A stretch of 32,455 nt of DNA from Kiritimatiellota bacterium (GTDB taxonomy: Bacteria; Verrucomicrobiota; Kiritimatiellia; RFP12; UBA1067). Where the stretch lies: NCBI GenBank assembly GCA_009778475.1, contig WRJS01000034.1, positions 1 through 32,455 on the forward strand. Direction: 5' to 3'. The notes under the pieces are model-generated. The model searched no databases and was not told where the DNA came from. It saw only the letters and a program-made list of their open reading frames with translations. The position numbers and the translations under genes were made by a program. How positions within the stretch are numbered: the first letter of the stretch is position 1; every line of letters starts with the position of its first letter. Positions 25,925-32,455 of this stretch are shown in pieces.

Positions 25925-25957
25925 CCGAAAATCCCAAACATTTCGCAAAAAGCACAC

Positions 25958-25986
25958 ACTATACAAAAACTGGCGGCATTACGCAA
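25958..25986 (-). promoter_or_regulatory. promoter of the lpxI-rpsA pair
   Basis: On the minus strand, TTGCGT (25986-25981), 17 bases, TATAGT (25963-25958), 34 bases upstream of the lpxI start. Confidence 0.5.
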
Positions 25987-26072
25987 GCCTCGTGCGCACT
26001 GTCACGGGAGAGAAAATTCGCGCGGCGAAAAATAGGCGCACGAAAAAAGTTTCACATTTCGGAAATTAACCG

Positions 26073-26101
26073 TTGACTTGCGAAACGTTTTTTGCGATAC
26101 T
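26073..26101 (+). promoter_or_regulatory. promoter of the tRNA genes
   Basis: TTGACT (26073-26078), 17 bases, GATACT (26096-26101), about 15 bases before the mature 5' end of tRNA-Leu. Confidence 0.6.
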
Positions 26102-26115
26102 ATATCCCGTTTTTC

Positions 26116-26200
26116 GCACCCGTGGTGGAATTGGCAGACACGTAAGATTCAGGTTCTTATGCCGAGAGGTGTGGGGGTTCAAATCCCTCCGGGTGCACCA
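26116..26200 (+). tRNA. tRNA-Leu (CAG)
   Basis: 85 bases with encoded CCA. The acceptor stem GCACCCG / CGGGTGC pairs fully. The anticodon arm TAAGA-TTCAGGT-TCTTA gives anticodon CAG. A long class II variable arm and the T-loop TTCAAAT are present. Confidence 0.93.
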
Positions 26201-26216
26201 GAGGGATTTTCCGGGA

Positions 26217-26291
26217 GCCCCCTTCGTCTATCGGCTAGGACATCAGGTTCTCATCCTGGAAAGAGGGGTTCGACTCCCCTAGGGGGTGCCA
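26217..26291 (+). tRNA. tRNA-Glu (CTC)
   Basis: 75 bases with encoded CCA. The anticodon loop TTCTCAT gives CTC, and the D-arm GTCTATCGGCTAGGAC and T-arm GGGGTTCGACTCCCC are typical of tRNA-Glu. The acceptor stem GCCCCCT / AGGGGGT leaves a G1-U72 wobble instead of the usual G-C. The minus-strand recombinase gene ends inside it (stop at 26235). The 3' half is the likely attachment site of the element to the right. Confidence 0.92.
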
Positions 26292-27761
26292 ATAGGGTAC
26301 TTTATCCTTACTCGGGATGGGGTTCTTGGAAATCCACAGGGCAACGTGCCACGAACCGTCAGGCTTGCGCCTGACTTCTTTTATGCTCGCACGCAGGAAC
26401 GCCCGCTTCTCCGGGGTGTTTTCGAGTTTCCCGTAACTTCTGGCGATTGCCGCCATCCGGCTCGTGAGGCTTTCAGGCTCGTAGTTTGCCAGAATCGCCT
26501 CCAGCGCGTCTATCTCGCCGCACAGCGCGTCGGAGCGGGAGCGCAGGGCATCCACGGGGGCGGCGGCTTGCGAGAGTTCATCGTTGAACCTTGAAGCGTT
26601 ATCCGCCCTGACGAATCCCGCCAGAAGCATGTCTTTGATTTTTCGCTCGTTGGATTCTGCTATGGATGTTGCTTTGCGGTTCGCGGCGAGTTCTTTTCTC
26701 AGTTCAGCGAGCCGCTCCCTTGTCGAGGCGTTCACGTCCTGCGTCGCCATGTCAAGAACCGACTTGTCCTTCCACGTTTTCAGAATCACATCGGTGACGG
26801 CGGCCTCGAGTTCCTCGGCCTTGATGTAACCTCGGGCGGGGCATACGGCGGAGTCTTGGCAGCGGTAATAGGGGTATGCCTTCCCGTTGCCCTTGGTCAG
26901 CGTGTTTGTTGACATCGCCTTGCCGCAGGAGCATTTGACCATGCCCGAGAGCATATACTCGTAGTTACAGGCGTTTATCCTCGGCGCGGACTTGGTGTGC
27001 GGGAGACGCGCTTGGACGGCGTCCCATGCGGGTTGCCCGATGATAGGCTCGTGCCTCCCTTGGAAAACCTGCCCGGCGAATGATATTTTCCCGGTGTACA
27101 CGGGGGCGCGGAGGATTTTGATCAGTGTGTTTTTAGGCATCTTGAACAGTCTCCGAAGGTCGGTGATGGTATCGCCTTGCGCGTATCTGCGGAAAATCTC
27201 TTTGACGATGGGCGCTTTCGCGGGGTCGGGCAGGAGGATGTTGTCCTTGGCGGGCTTGTCAACGGTGTAGCCGAACGGGGGGCGGCCCGTGAGGTATTGC
27301 CCGGCGCGGGCTTGGGAGAGCATCTTCGCCTTGGTGTTTTCGCCGCCGAGGTGGGCGAAGTATTCGGCGGCGGAGACGAGCAGCTGGAGCATGAAGCGGC
27401 CGGAGGGGCTGGCGAGGTCGAGGTTCTGGCGGACGGCGATGAGGCCCTTCCCTGCCTTGGACAGGACGCGCAGGATTTCGACGTACCCTTCCATGGAGCG
27501 TGTGAGGCGGTCGATGTTCAAGACGGCCATAGCGTCCCAATCCGCCGTGCCGCCGGAGGCTTCGGCGAGCAGGGATTGCAACGCCGGGCGGTCGTTGGTG
27601 CGCCCGGATATGAACTCGTCCACCTTGTCGGGCGCGAACGTCGCCGACGGGTCAACGCGCTGGAGGTGTTCCCGGCAAGCGGCAATCTGTGCCGAGCAGG
27701 AGGTCTCGCCCTCCCAGTCGGATCCGCGCTCGGAGACGCGGGCGTATATCTGGTAGGTCAT
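26235..27761 (-). CDS. large serine recombinase (integrase)
   Basis: The 508-aa site-specific recombinase has an N-terminal resolvase domain with the nucleophile in YARVS (Ser10), plus LNIDRLTRSMEGYVEIL and the long helix about residues 110-150. The recombinase domain follows (GRPPFGYTVD, APIVKEIFRRYAQGDTITDL). A zinc ribbon starts near residue 275 (VKCSCGKAM...YYRCQDSAVC). The coiled-coil part is near 345-440. About the last 18 codons (WHPLGESNPSFQDENLMS) and the stop are inside tRNA-Glu, so the true tail in the excised form may differ. ATGA overlap with the upstream gene suggests coupled translation. It probably mediates integration at this tRNA, which is unusual for serine rather than tyrosine enzymes. 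Confidence 0.92.
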   Translation of the reverse strand: MTYQIYARVSERGSDWEGETSCSAQIAACREHLQRVDPSATFAPDKVDEFISGRTNDRPALQSLLAEASGGTADWDAMAVLNIDRLTRSMEGYVEILRVLSKAGKGLIAVRQNLDLASPSGRFMLQLLVSAAEYFAHLGGENTKAKMLSQARAGQYLTGRPPFGYTVDKPAKDNILLPDPAKAPIVKEIFRRYAQGDTITDLRRLFKMPKNTLIKILRAPVYTGKISFAGQVFQGRHEPIIGQPAWDAVQARLPHTKSAPRINACNYEYMLSGMVKCSCGKAMSTNTLTKGNGKAYPYYRCQDSAVCPARGYIKAEELEAAVTDVILKTWKDKSVLDMATQDVNASTRERLAELRKELAANRKATSIAESNERKIKDMLLAGFVRADNASRFNDELSQAAAPVDALRSRSDALCGEIDALEAILANYEPESLTSRMAAIARSYGKLENTPEKRAFLRASIKEVRRKPDGSWHVALWISKNPIPSKDKVPYWHPLGESNPSFQDENLMS

Positions 27762-29410
27762 GCGACATCCTCGTCAGGCTCTTCGTCGTCACTTTCGGAT
27801 TGAATCACTTCATCCGAATAGTCAACGTTGTCTTGCGATGCGTGGAATTCCTCGGCAGCCATTGTCTTGTTGAACACGGCTGTCGGCTCGATCTCTTGCA
27901 CAAGCTGCTCCAGCGCGTCTATGTCCGTCGTGAAGAACTCTTTGCGCCTGTTCACTTTGTTCACGCGGGAGGCGTTCAGGCGCGTGTGCAGTGCGTTTTC
28001 GAGGGCGACGGCATCATTGGAGAAGATGAAGCAGTGTACGTCGAACTCGAACGGGACGCTGGCGGAGCCGAGCTCGTCTATTCGGTCTTGCGGCTCGAAG
28101 CGGCGCGTCATGCCGATTTTGAATACCTTGTCGCCAAACGCGCCGAGGTTGCTGATGACGTACACAGTACCTGCGACACCCTTTGCGAGCGAGGCGATCT
28201 TCTCTTTCTTTACGACCATCTCGGCCATCTGCGCATTGACCTCTTGAATCCTCTCGCGAACCTCGGCTTGCCTTTCTGGCGGCGCTTCAGCGAGCATCTC
28301 TTGCAGCCGGGCTACCTCGCCCTGGTACTTTGCCTCTTCCTCGGCAATGCGCTTCTGTGCCTCTTCAATAGCCTTGCGCTCGGCGGCTTCCTGACGCATC
28401 TGCTCGCGGATGGCGACCTGTTCCATGCGCTGCTGCTCTTTCCTGACGTACCACAGGTGCTCTATCTTGACGGCCTCGTAGAAATGGTACTCGATCTGCC
28501 CCATGAATTTCGTGAGTGTCGGAAGGATGGTCTGGTTGCCGTCACCGGCGATGAGCGTGGCGCGGGCCAACGCCTTCTTGACCTCGGTATTGGCCTGTTC
28601 CGTCGTTCCGTGGCGGAGGTTGAGGAGGATTGCCTGAAGCTCGGCGCGGAGGGAGACGACGATGAGGGCGTATATCGCGCTGTTGGCCTTGTTGCCGTAG
28701 CGACCCTCGTACTGGACGAAGAGGGACTCTATCTGCCGCTCGTTCTCTTTGAACGCGCGGCGTAGGTCTTTGACGCTCATGGAATGGAGACGCGCCTCGG
28801 TGGACGGCGCGAGCATGTCAACCTCGTCGAAGTCGGCCTTCGGAATCGTGCAGCTCTCGACGCGCGGCTCGTACAGGAGCCAGTTGTTGACGCAGTTTCT
28901 GATGCTGTTGTAAAGCGCCTTCATTTTTGCCAGCTTCTTTGTGTCGCATAGTACAGCGGATTCGATTTTCGCATACCTGCCGGTCGCCTCGTCGAGCTTG
29001 GATTGCATGGTGTTGTTGCCCGCTTCCAGCTGAATGGCTTTCAGCGAGAAATCGCTTGCGAGCGCGTCGTGATTTGCCTTCAGGGCTTTTATTTTCTCCT
29101 GCATGGCTGCATGGTCGTGGTAGCCTACCTGCGAGAGGTAGTTCTCGAACTCGGCGATGCGGCGCGCCATGTCTTCCCGCTCTTCGCCGAGCCGCTGAAG
29201 CTCCTGCCTGTCGGCGGCCTCTTTTTCCGCGAGGCTTCTGCGGTGCAGGATCTGGGCGACGCACGCGGCCGCCCCAGCGGCGGCGGTTATGGCGAGCCAC
29301 CACAGGAAGGCCTTCGGCCAGATGCATGAGAGGCAGACGGCGAAAAACGCCAGCACGGAGAAGACCGGCATCCAGTATTTCGACGAGACGATCGTTTTGA
29401 TTTTTTCCAC
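27758..29410 (-). CDS. membrane-anchored coiled-coil protein with C-terminal GIY-YIG (T5orf172-like) domain
   Basis: 550 aa. Two membrane helices lie near residues 12-31 and 34-54, then a long Glu/Lys/Arg coiled coil (60-150), a DUF4041-like middle part (about 165-300) and a second charged coiled coil (310-400). The C-terminal GIY-YIG domain is at 414-500: VYVISNL and VFKIGM stand for the GIY/YIG strands, Arg443 in QDRIDEL and Glu471 in LENALHTR are the expected catalytic pair. An acidic tail follows. The start is a GTG at 29410 with AAAGGAGC upstream; an in-frame ATG further up adds residues without a signal. DUF4041/T5orf172 proteins occur in phages and islands, with function unproven. It is coupled to the integrase by ATGA overlap. 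A nuclease acting in phage defence or element maintenance is possible. Confidence 0.82.
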   Translation of the reverse strand: MEKIKTIVSSKYWMPVFSVLAFFAVCLSCIWPKAFLWWLAITAAAGAAACVAQILHRRSLAEKEAADRQELQRLGEEREDMARRIAEFENYLSQVGYHDHAAMQEKIKALKANHDALASDFSLKAIQLEAGNNTMQSKLDEATGRYAKIESAVLCDTKKLAKMKALYNSIRNCVNNWLLYEPRVESCTIPKADFDEVDMLAPSTEARLHSMSVKDLRRAFKENERQIESLFVQYEGRYGNKANSAIYALIVVSLRAELQAILLNLRHGTTEQANTEVKKALARATLIAGDGNQTILPTLTKFMGQIEYHFYEAVKIEHLWYVRKEQQRMEQVAIREQMRQEAAERKAIEEAQKRIAEEEAKYQGEVARLQEMLAEAPPERQAEVRERIQEVNAQMAEMVVKKEKIASLAKGVAGTVYVISNLGAFGDKVFKIGMTRRFEPQDRIDELGSASVPFEFDVHCFIFSNDAVALENALHTRLNASRVNKVNRRKEFFTTDIDALEQLVQEIEPTAVFNKTMAAEEFHASQDNVDYSDEVIQSESDDEEPDEDVA

Positions 29411-29440
29411 GGCAGCTCCTTTCCGAAACAATGAAATGCA

Positions 29441-29470
29441 ATTATATCGACATGGCAACAAAAAGTACAA
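29441..29470 (-). promoter_or_regulatory. promoter of the GIY-YIG/integrase operon
   Basis: On the minus strand, TTGTAC (29470-29465), 18 bases, TATAAT (29446-29441), 31 bases before the GTG at 29410. An A/T tract at 29474-29503 separates it from the divergent promoter. Confidence 0.5.
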
Positions 29471-29505
29471 GGCAAAAAAAATATTTATTTTTTTTTATTT
29501 TGTGC

Positions 29506-29535
29506 TTGACGGTGTAGTTACACCTGTGTTAATAT
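29506..29535 (+). promoter_or_regulatory. promoter of the small-gene operon with internal operator
   Basis: TTGACG (29506-29511), 18 bases, TAATAT (29530-29535). The palindrome GGTGTAGTTACACC (29511-29524) fills the spacer, a typical repressor position. Confidence 0.6.
29511..29524. promoter_or_regulatory. operator-like palindrome, copy 1
   Basis: GGTGTAGTTACACC, with arms GGTGTA/TACACC and a two-base centre, between the -35 and -10 of the operon promoter. It is followed by TGTG, as in copy 2. Confidence 0.7.
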
Positions 29536-29563
29536 GGTGGCATTTCAAAGGAGAGTAAGGTTA

Positions 29564-29746
29564 ATGCCAGATTCAAGAAAGGTCGGTAAGAAGCACATCG
29601 GTGCGTGGCTCGATGAGACGGACATTGAGACGCTGAAGAGAATAGCCGTTCTTAATGATACGGATGTGACTGGGTTGCTGAGGATGATTGCTCGCCGTGA
29701 GCAGGTCAAGGTTAAGGAGAATGACAATGGAAAAGAAGTTCGTTGA
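29564..29746 (+). CDS. small ribbon-helix-helix-like protein 1
   Basis: 60 aa (MPDSRKVGKKHIGAWLDETD...). The pattern of a beta strand (KHIGAWLDETD), a helix (IETLKRIAVLND) and a second helix (VTGLLRMIARREQ) resembles a CopG/Arc-type DNA-binding protein. The start at 29564 has GGAGAGTAAGG upstream. It is the first gene after the operator-bearing promoter and is a likely candidate for the repressor. It overlaps the next gene by 20 bases. Confidence 0.7.
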   Translation: MPDSRKVGKKHIGAWLDETDIETLKRIAVLNDTDVTGLLRMIARREQVKVKENDNGKEVR

Positions 29747-29894
29747 GATGGATGATGAGACGTTCGCATATTTTTCGGAGCGGGCGAAAGAAGAAGGCGT
29801 TGATGTGTCGGAGTATCTCCACAATCTCGTCAAGAGTTTTAGCGTGGGTGTAGTTACACCTGTGCGCAATGTGGCTTGCACAGGGTGCGCCTAA
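29727..29894 (+). CDS. small ribbon-helix-helix-like protein 2
   Basis: 55 aa (MEKKFVEMDDETFAYFSERA...). Strand-helix-helix pattern as in CopG-type proteins: KFVEMDDETFAYFSERAKEE then DVSEYLHNLVKSF. AAGGAGA lies seven bases before the ATG at 29727. Its 3' codons (VGVVTPV) contain operator copy 2, so DNA binding would fall inside the gene. The last residues (NVACTGCA) include two Cys. Confidence 0.65.
   Translation: MEKKFVEMDDETFAYFSERAKEEGVDVSEYLHNLVKSFSVGVVTPVRNVACTGCA
29847..29860. promoter_or_regulatory. operator-like palindrome, copy 2
   Basis: GGTGTAGTTACACC, preceded by CGTG and followed by TGTG. It lies inside the 3' end of the second small gene. Confidence 0.65.
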
Positions 29895-29904
29895 TTTTGC
29901 CGTG

Positions 29905-29918
29905 GGTGTAGTTACACC
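29905..29918. promoter_or_regulatory. operator-like palindrome, copy 3
   Basis: GGTGTAGTTACACC, preceded by the same CGTG as copy 2, 58 bases after it. It lies between the second and third small genes. Confidence 0.65.
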
Positions 29919-29948
29919 GTGCTGCGAAAAAGACAGGGGATGAAAGTT

Positions 29949-30164
29949 ATGGCGAGGTTCAAGGTTGTGGAGGGCGTGGGGCTGGTTGACGGGAGGCTGC
30001 TGGAGGCGGCGGACCCGAAGCCGACGGCGAGCATGTCGGTGACGACGGCGCGGGGTGACCGGATCACGGTGTACCCGGCGAAGGGCTGGCGGACGGAGGA
30101 GGCGGTGCGCATCGTGGCGCGGTTCATCGAGGAGACGATGGCGGGGCTGGCGGGCGCGGAGTGA
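29949..30164 (+). CDS. small protein of unknown function
   Basis: 71 aa (MARFKVVEGVGLVDGRLLEA...). Not recognised. A beta-rich first half is followed by an amphipathic helix (TEEAVRIVARFIEETMAGL). AGGGG lies nine bases before the ATG at 29949; an ATG at 29940 is too close to that site. It sits 30 bases after operator copy 3 and 10 bases before the next gene. Confidence 0.6.
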   Translation: MARFKVVEGVGLVDGRLLEAADPKPTASMSVTTARGDRITVYPAKGWRTEEAVRIVARFIEETMAGLAGAE

Positions 30165-30174
30165 AAGGAGCGCG

Positions 30175-30354
30175 ATGAAAAGCAGGACGAGTAAGAAACC
30201 GGCGAAGCGGGACGGGATGGTGAACGTCAACGTCAAGATGACGGTGGCGGAGCGCGGGCGCATCAAGGAGCGCGGGGCGCGTGAGCAGCGGAGCGTGTCG
30301 GCGGAGATACGCTACCGCATGGGGATGGCGTACGGGGCGGAAGCATCCGCATAG
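30175..30354 (+). CDS. small basic Arc/CopG-like protein
   Basis: 59 aa, with a Lys/Arg-rich start (MKSRTSKKPAKRDG). Then VNVNVKMTVAERGRIKERGA and REQRSVSAEIRYRM form a strand-helix-helix pattern like Arc repressors. AAAGGAG lies four bases before the ATG. It is probably a DNA-binding regulator of the element. Confidence 0.65.
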   Translation: MKSRTSKKPAKRDGMVNVNVKMTVAERGRIKERGAREQRSVSAEIRYRMGMAYGAEASA

Positions 30355-30367
30355 GGGGGGGCTGGTT

Positions 30368-30592
30368 ATGGCTGCGGGAGCTGAGAAGAGGCGGTACGTG
30401 CGGAGGGCGGAGCGGCGGTATCCCGACAGGGTATGCGGGCGGCCGATCGTCATATCCTCGGTGGAGTACGTCCCATGTTCGCCGGAGCAGGAGCGGAGGA
30501 TACTTGACCTCTGCCGGGCGGCGCACGTGGCGTCGGGGTTGCGCCTGTGGGCGGAACCGCGTGCCGTGGCGGGCCCGCAGATATACTTTTGA
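30368..30592 (+). CDS. small basic protein of unknown function
   Basis: 74 aa (MAAGAEKRRYVRRAERRYPD...), no recognised family. The N-terminus is strongly basic, and there are three cysteines (RVCGRP, VPCSPE, LDLCRAA). A G-run (GGGGGGG) lies upstream of the ATG at 30368. It is part of the tight plus-strand chain. Confidence 0.55.
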   Translation: MAAGAEKRRYVRRAERRYPDRVCGRPIVISSVEYVPCSPEQERRILDLCRAAHVASGLRLWAEPRAVAGPQIYF

Positions 30593-30604
30593 GGAGGTGA
30601 TGGC

Positions 30605-30934
30605 GTGAGCGTTAGCGTGATAGGCAAGACAGGCGCGACAGGCGGAGGCGCGCGCATTGACCTTCCGGATGCGGTGCATGAGTGCTGCGCCGCGCTCGGG
30701 GTCGAGCCGATGCGCCTGTGCGATTGCGAGCTCTTGGTCCTCGCGGGGTGGATCGTGCCGAGCATCGACGGGCTGGAGCATGCGTTCAGGCCGCGCGTCA
30801 CGGAGAGCCTCCGGGATGCCGTCGTGCGCCAGCGCGGGGAGGCGGCGGCGGATGCGCTGGACAGGTTCTTCGGGTGGTCTCGGGCGAACGGTAGCTCATG
30901 GCGTGTGCAGATGCGGGAGGGGGTCACGGGATGA
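30605..30934 (+). CDS. protein of unknown function preceding the resolvase
   Basis: 109 aa, starting with GTG at 30605 behind GAGGAGGTGAT. Not recognised; an alpha-helical, mildly acidic protein with Cys in HECCAAL and LCDCELL. The stop overlaps the resolvase start as ATGA, so the two are probably translated together. Confidence 0.6.
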   Translation: MSVSVIGKTGATGGGARIDLPDAVHECCAALGVEPMRLCDCELLVLAGWIVPSIDGLEHAFRPRVTESLRDAVVRQRGEAAADALDRFFGWSRANGSSWRVQMREGVTG

Positions 30935-31536
30935 CGGTCTACGGGTATCTCAGGGTGTCGACTGGCGGGCAGACGGTGGAGACGCAGAGGATCGGGGTGC
31001 TTGCGGAGGCGCACAGGAGAGGGCTTGCGGTTGATGAGTTCGTCACGGACGAGGGCATTAGCGGCGGCGTTGAATATGAGAAGAGGAGGTTGGGGCCGCT
31101 GCTCGAGAGGATAGGCGATGGGGACGTGATCATCGCAAGCGAGATTTCCCGGCTCGGAAGGACGCTGTTCATGGTGATGCGCATCCTTGATCATTGCGTG
31201 AAGGTTGGCGCGAAAGTATATACGCAGAAGGATGCGTTCGAGCTTGGAGACAACGTGCAGTCGAAGGTGCTGGCGTTCGCGTTCGGGCTGGCGGCGGAGA
31301 TCGAGCGGAAGATGATCAGCGAGCGGACGAAGGAGGGGCTGGCGCGGGCGAGGCGTGAGGGGAAGGTGCTTGGGCGGCCTGTGGGCCGGAAGAACGCGCG
31401 TTTGAAGTTGGACGGTCAGGAGGATAGCATCCTGCGTTACAGGCGGATGGGGTTGTCGTGGGTGAAGGTTGCGAGGGTTATCGGCGTGGACAGGGCGACG
31501 TTGGATAAATTCGTGAAGGAGAGGATGGAAATATGA
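30931..31536 (+). CDS. small serine recombinase (resolvase/invertase)
   Basis: 201 aa. Catalytic Ser10 in YGYLRVSTGGQ, conserved EISRLGRTLFMVM and the long helix QSKVLAFAFGLAAEIERKMI, then GLARARREGKVLGRPVGRKN and a C-terminal helix-turn-helix (GLSWVKVARVIGVDRATLDK). This is the DNA invertase/resolvase type (about 180-210 aa), distinct from the large recombinase at 26235. Possible roles are inversion of a DNA segment or resolution of multimers. The start at 30931 overlaps the preceding stop. Confidence 0.92.
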   Translation: MTVYGYLRVSTGGQTVETQRIGVLAEAHRRGLAVDEFVTDEGISGGVEYEKRRLGPLLERIGDGDVIIASEISRLGRTLFMVMRILDHCVKVGAKVYTQKDAFELGDNVQSKVLAFAFGLAAEIERKMISERTKEGLARARREGKVLGRPVGRKNARLKLDGQEDSILRYRRMGLSWVKVARVIGVDRATLDKFVKERMEI

Positions 31537-31829
31537 GCGAGAGGTATGTGACGGTGATAATCCAGCGGGCCGCGCTGGACAGGGCGTTGCGGATGAAGCG
31601 GTCGAGGAGGGACTGGAGAAGGCGCGCACGGAGAGCCGCGCTGGTCGCTCTCTGGACGCTCGGGATACTGGCGGCTCTGCTGGCGTTCCGCTGGTTCTTT
31701 AAGGAAGAGGAAGTTATTTACCCGGACCCCGTTTGCGAATGGTGCGGCATGGTGCTGTCTGGTGGCGTCACGAACATCTGCGACGGGAGCGAGGGAAGGC
31801 GCTGCGGGGCGTTGGAGGGTTGCCGATGA
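31533..31829 (+). CDS. single-pass membrane protein with Cys-rich tail
   Basis: 98 aa. A very basic N-terminus (MKRSRRDWRRRARRA) leads into one membrane helix (ALVALWTLGILAALLAF), then a C-terminal part with CEWCGMV, CDGS and RRCGALEGC, six Cys that could bind metal or form disulfides. The orientation rule suggests the Cys part is outside. Starts by ATGA overlap with the resolvase stop. Family unknown. Confidence 0.6.
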   Translation: MSERYVTVIIQRAALDRALRMKRSRRDWRRRARRAALVALWTLGILAALLAFRWFFKEEEVIYPDPVCEWCGMVLSGGVTNICDGSEGRRCGALEGCR

Positions 31830-31957
31830 GCGGGGCGTATTTCCCGGCCGGCGGGCGGGCGGACTGCGGGCTGTGCGAGAACATAGCGGCGGTTCTGCGC
31901 GCGAGCGACAGCGACCATGCGGTGTTCGTCGCGCGGATAACGGATGAGGTTGTATGA
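31826..31957 (+). CDS. very small protein, unknown
   Basis: 43 aa (MSGAYFPAGGRADCGLCENI...), with CGLC suggesting a metal or redox pair. It overlaps both neighbours by four bases (ATGA at each end), which supports that it is translated despite its size. Confidence 0.5.
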   Translation: MSGAYFPAGGRADCGLCENIAAVLRASDSDHAVFVARITDEVV

Positions 31958-32397
31958 CGATGACGATGGGCGATGCCAGCCAGATGACGATGGACGCGCT
32001 TCTCGGCGAGGGCGGGCGGCGGTCGCGTGTGCGGCCGAAGCCGATGAAGCCGACGAAGCCGAAGCGCACACGCACGGAGTGGTCGGTCGAGGTTGATGAC
32101 GGCTACGACTACTACGCGGACGGGGCGGAGGCGGTGGTGTGCCTCATGTCGATGGAGCCGAAGGCGAGGTGGATGTACGTCATGCGCCGCGACGAGGCGG
32201 TGCGGTTCTGCGAGAGGAGGGAGACGCGGGGGCAGGGCTGGATGTTCACGTTCACGACGCGGAACCTTGACTGGCGCGAGCATAAGGCGGCGTTCAAGGC
32301 GGACGACGGTCGGTTCGACGGGCTTCTGGCGGAGCTTGGGATCGAGCCGATTTTCAGGGTGACGGCGGCGAAGGCGGGGAAGGGAGGCATGAGATGA
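31954..32397 (+). CDS. hypothetical protein of the element
   Basis: 147 aa (MTMTMGDASQMTMDALLGEG...), no recognised domain. After a basic linker (GRRSRVRPKPMKPTKPKRTR) comes a compact acidic/aromatic part with VSMEPKARWMYVMRRDEAV-like pattern. ATGs at 31954, 31960 and 31966 are all possible. ATGA overlap with the previous stop favours 31954. Confidence 0.55.
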   Translation: MTMTMGDASQMTMDALLGEGGRRSRVRPKPMKPTKPKRTRTEWSVEVDDGYDYYADGAEAVVCLMSMEPKARWMYVMRRDEAVRFCERRETRGQGWMFTFTTRNLDWREHKAAFKADDGRFDGLLAELGIEPIFRVTAAKAGKGGMR

Positions 32398-32455
32398 GCG
32401 CGAAGAGGGCGAAGGTTGTAGGGGCTGGCAATTGACAGCCCGGACAGGCTGGCGA

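Larger units (their letters stand above)
26217..32455. mobile_element. integrated element (partial), left end at tRNA-Glu
   Basis: From the tRNA-Glu 3' end to the window edge there are a large serine recombinase, a GIY-YIG protein, a second small serine recombinase, ribbon-helix-helix-like regulators and a string of short overlapping orphan genes, with no housekeeping gene. This is the make-up of a phage or integrative element. The other end and a second att site are outside the window, so type (phage, ICE, IME) is undecided. Confidence 0.65.

Noticed and set aside
32394-32435. 13-codon frame starting by ATGA overlap after the last hypothetical gene
   Set aside because: Too short to support. 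A TTG at 32432 behind GGGG could start a following gene that runs off the window, but the evidence is too thin.

Overview
The window looks like chromosomal DNA of a GC-rich, Gram-negative bacterium of the PVC group, most likely the Kiritimatiellota/Lentisphaerota side of Verrucomicrobiota (inference). Supporting signs are large secreted multi-domain proteins (PA14, discoidin-like, RCC1-like, sulfatase-modifying-factor domains), a haem-motif protein of a type common in Planctomycetes and Lentisphaerae, meso-DAP and lipid A genes (dapF, LpxI-type), the MEP isoprenoid gene dxr, and many short palindromic repeats scattered between and inside genes. No rRNA or marker gene fixes the taxon.

Layout. 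1-4720: a secreted protein with a C-terminal membrane/Arg tail, bounded by a perfect 75-bp inverted repeat, then a convergent 1127-aa secreted PA14/discoidin protein. 4842-5820: dapF behind a near-consensus promoter. 5858-12407 (minus strand): purA, uppS, a RelB/YafQ-type toxin-antitoxin pair, cdsA, dxr and an RseP-type protease. This is a cell-envelope/isoprenoid cluster into which the toxin-antitoxin pair and repeats have been inserted. 12577-16605: a 1342-aa exported fusion with two CXXCH haem motifs and an FGE-sulfatase domain. 16700-17690: a 234-bp tandem repeat built of small palindromes. 17745-21380: a secreted RCC1-repeat/Ig-like protein. 21471-22547: mnmA. 22544-25924 (minus): a secreted HEXXH protein, a multi-S1-domain protein (RpsA-like) and an LpxI-type gene.

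From 26116 there are two tRNA genes (Leu-CAG, Glu-CTC). An integrated element begins at the second. A large serine recombinase reads on the minus strand into tRNA-Glu and is translationally coupled to a membrane/coiled-coil/GIY-YIG protein. Divergently, a chain of very small, tightly overlapping genes (ribbon-helix-helix-like proteins, a small resolvase/invertase, a Cys-rich membrane protein, unknowns) runs to the window end. A 14-bp operator-like palindrome occurs three times at the start of that chain.

The most unusual theme is repeats that have become part of genes. A palindrome lies in frame in dxr. A GGAATTA-type repeat supplies the end of purA plus the ribosome site, start codon and first codons of uppS. 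A 28-bp repeat is shared by mnmA and the RCC1 gene. This resembles the in-frame palindromic elements of Rickettsia, but here with several unrelated families in one 32-kb stretch.
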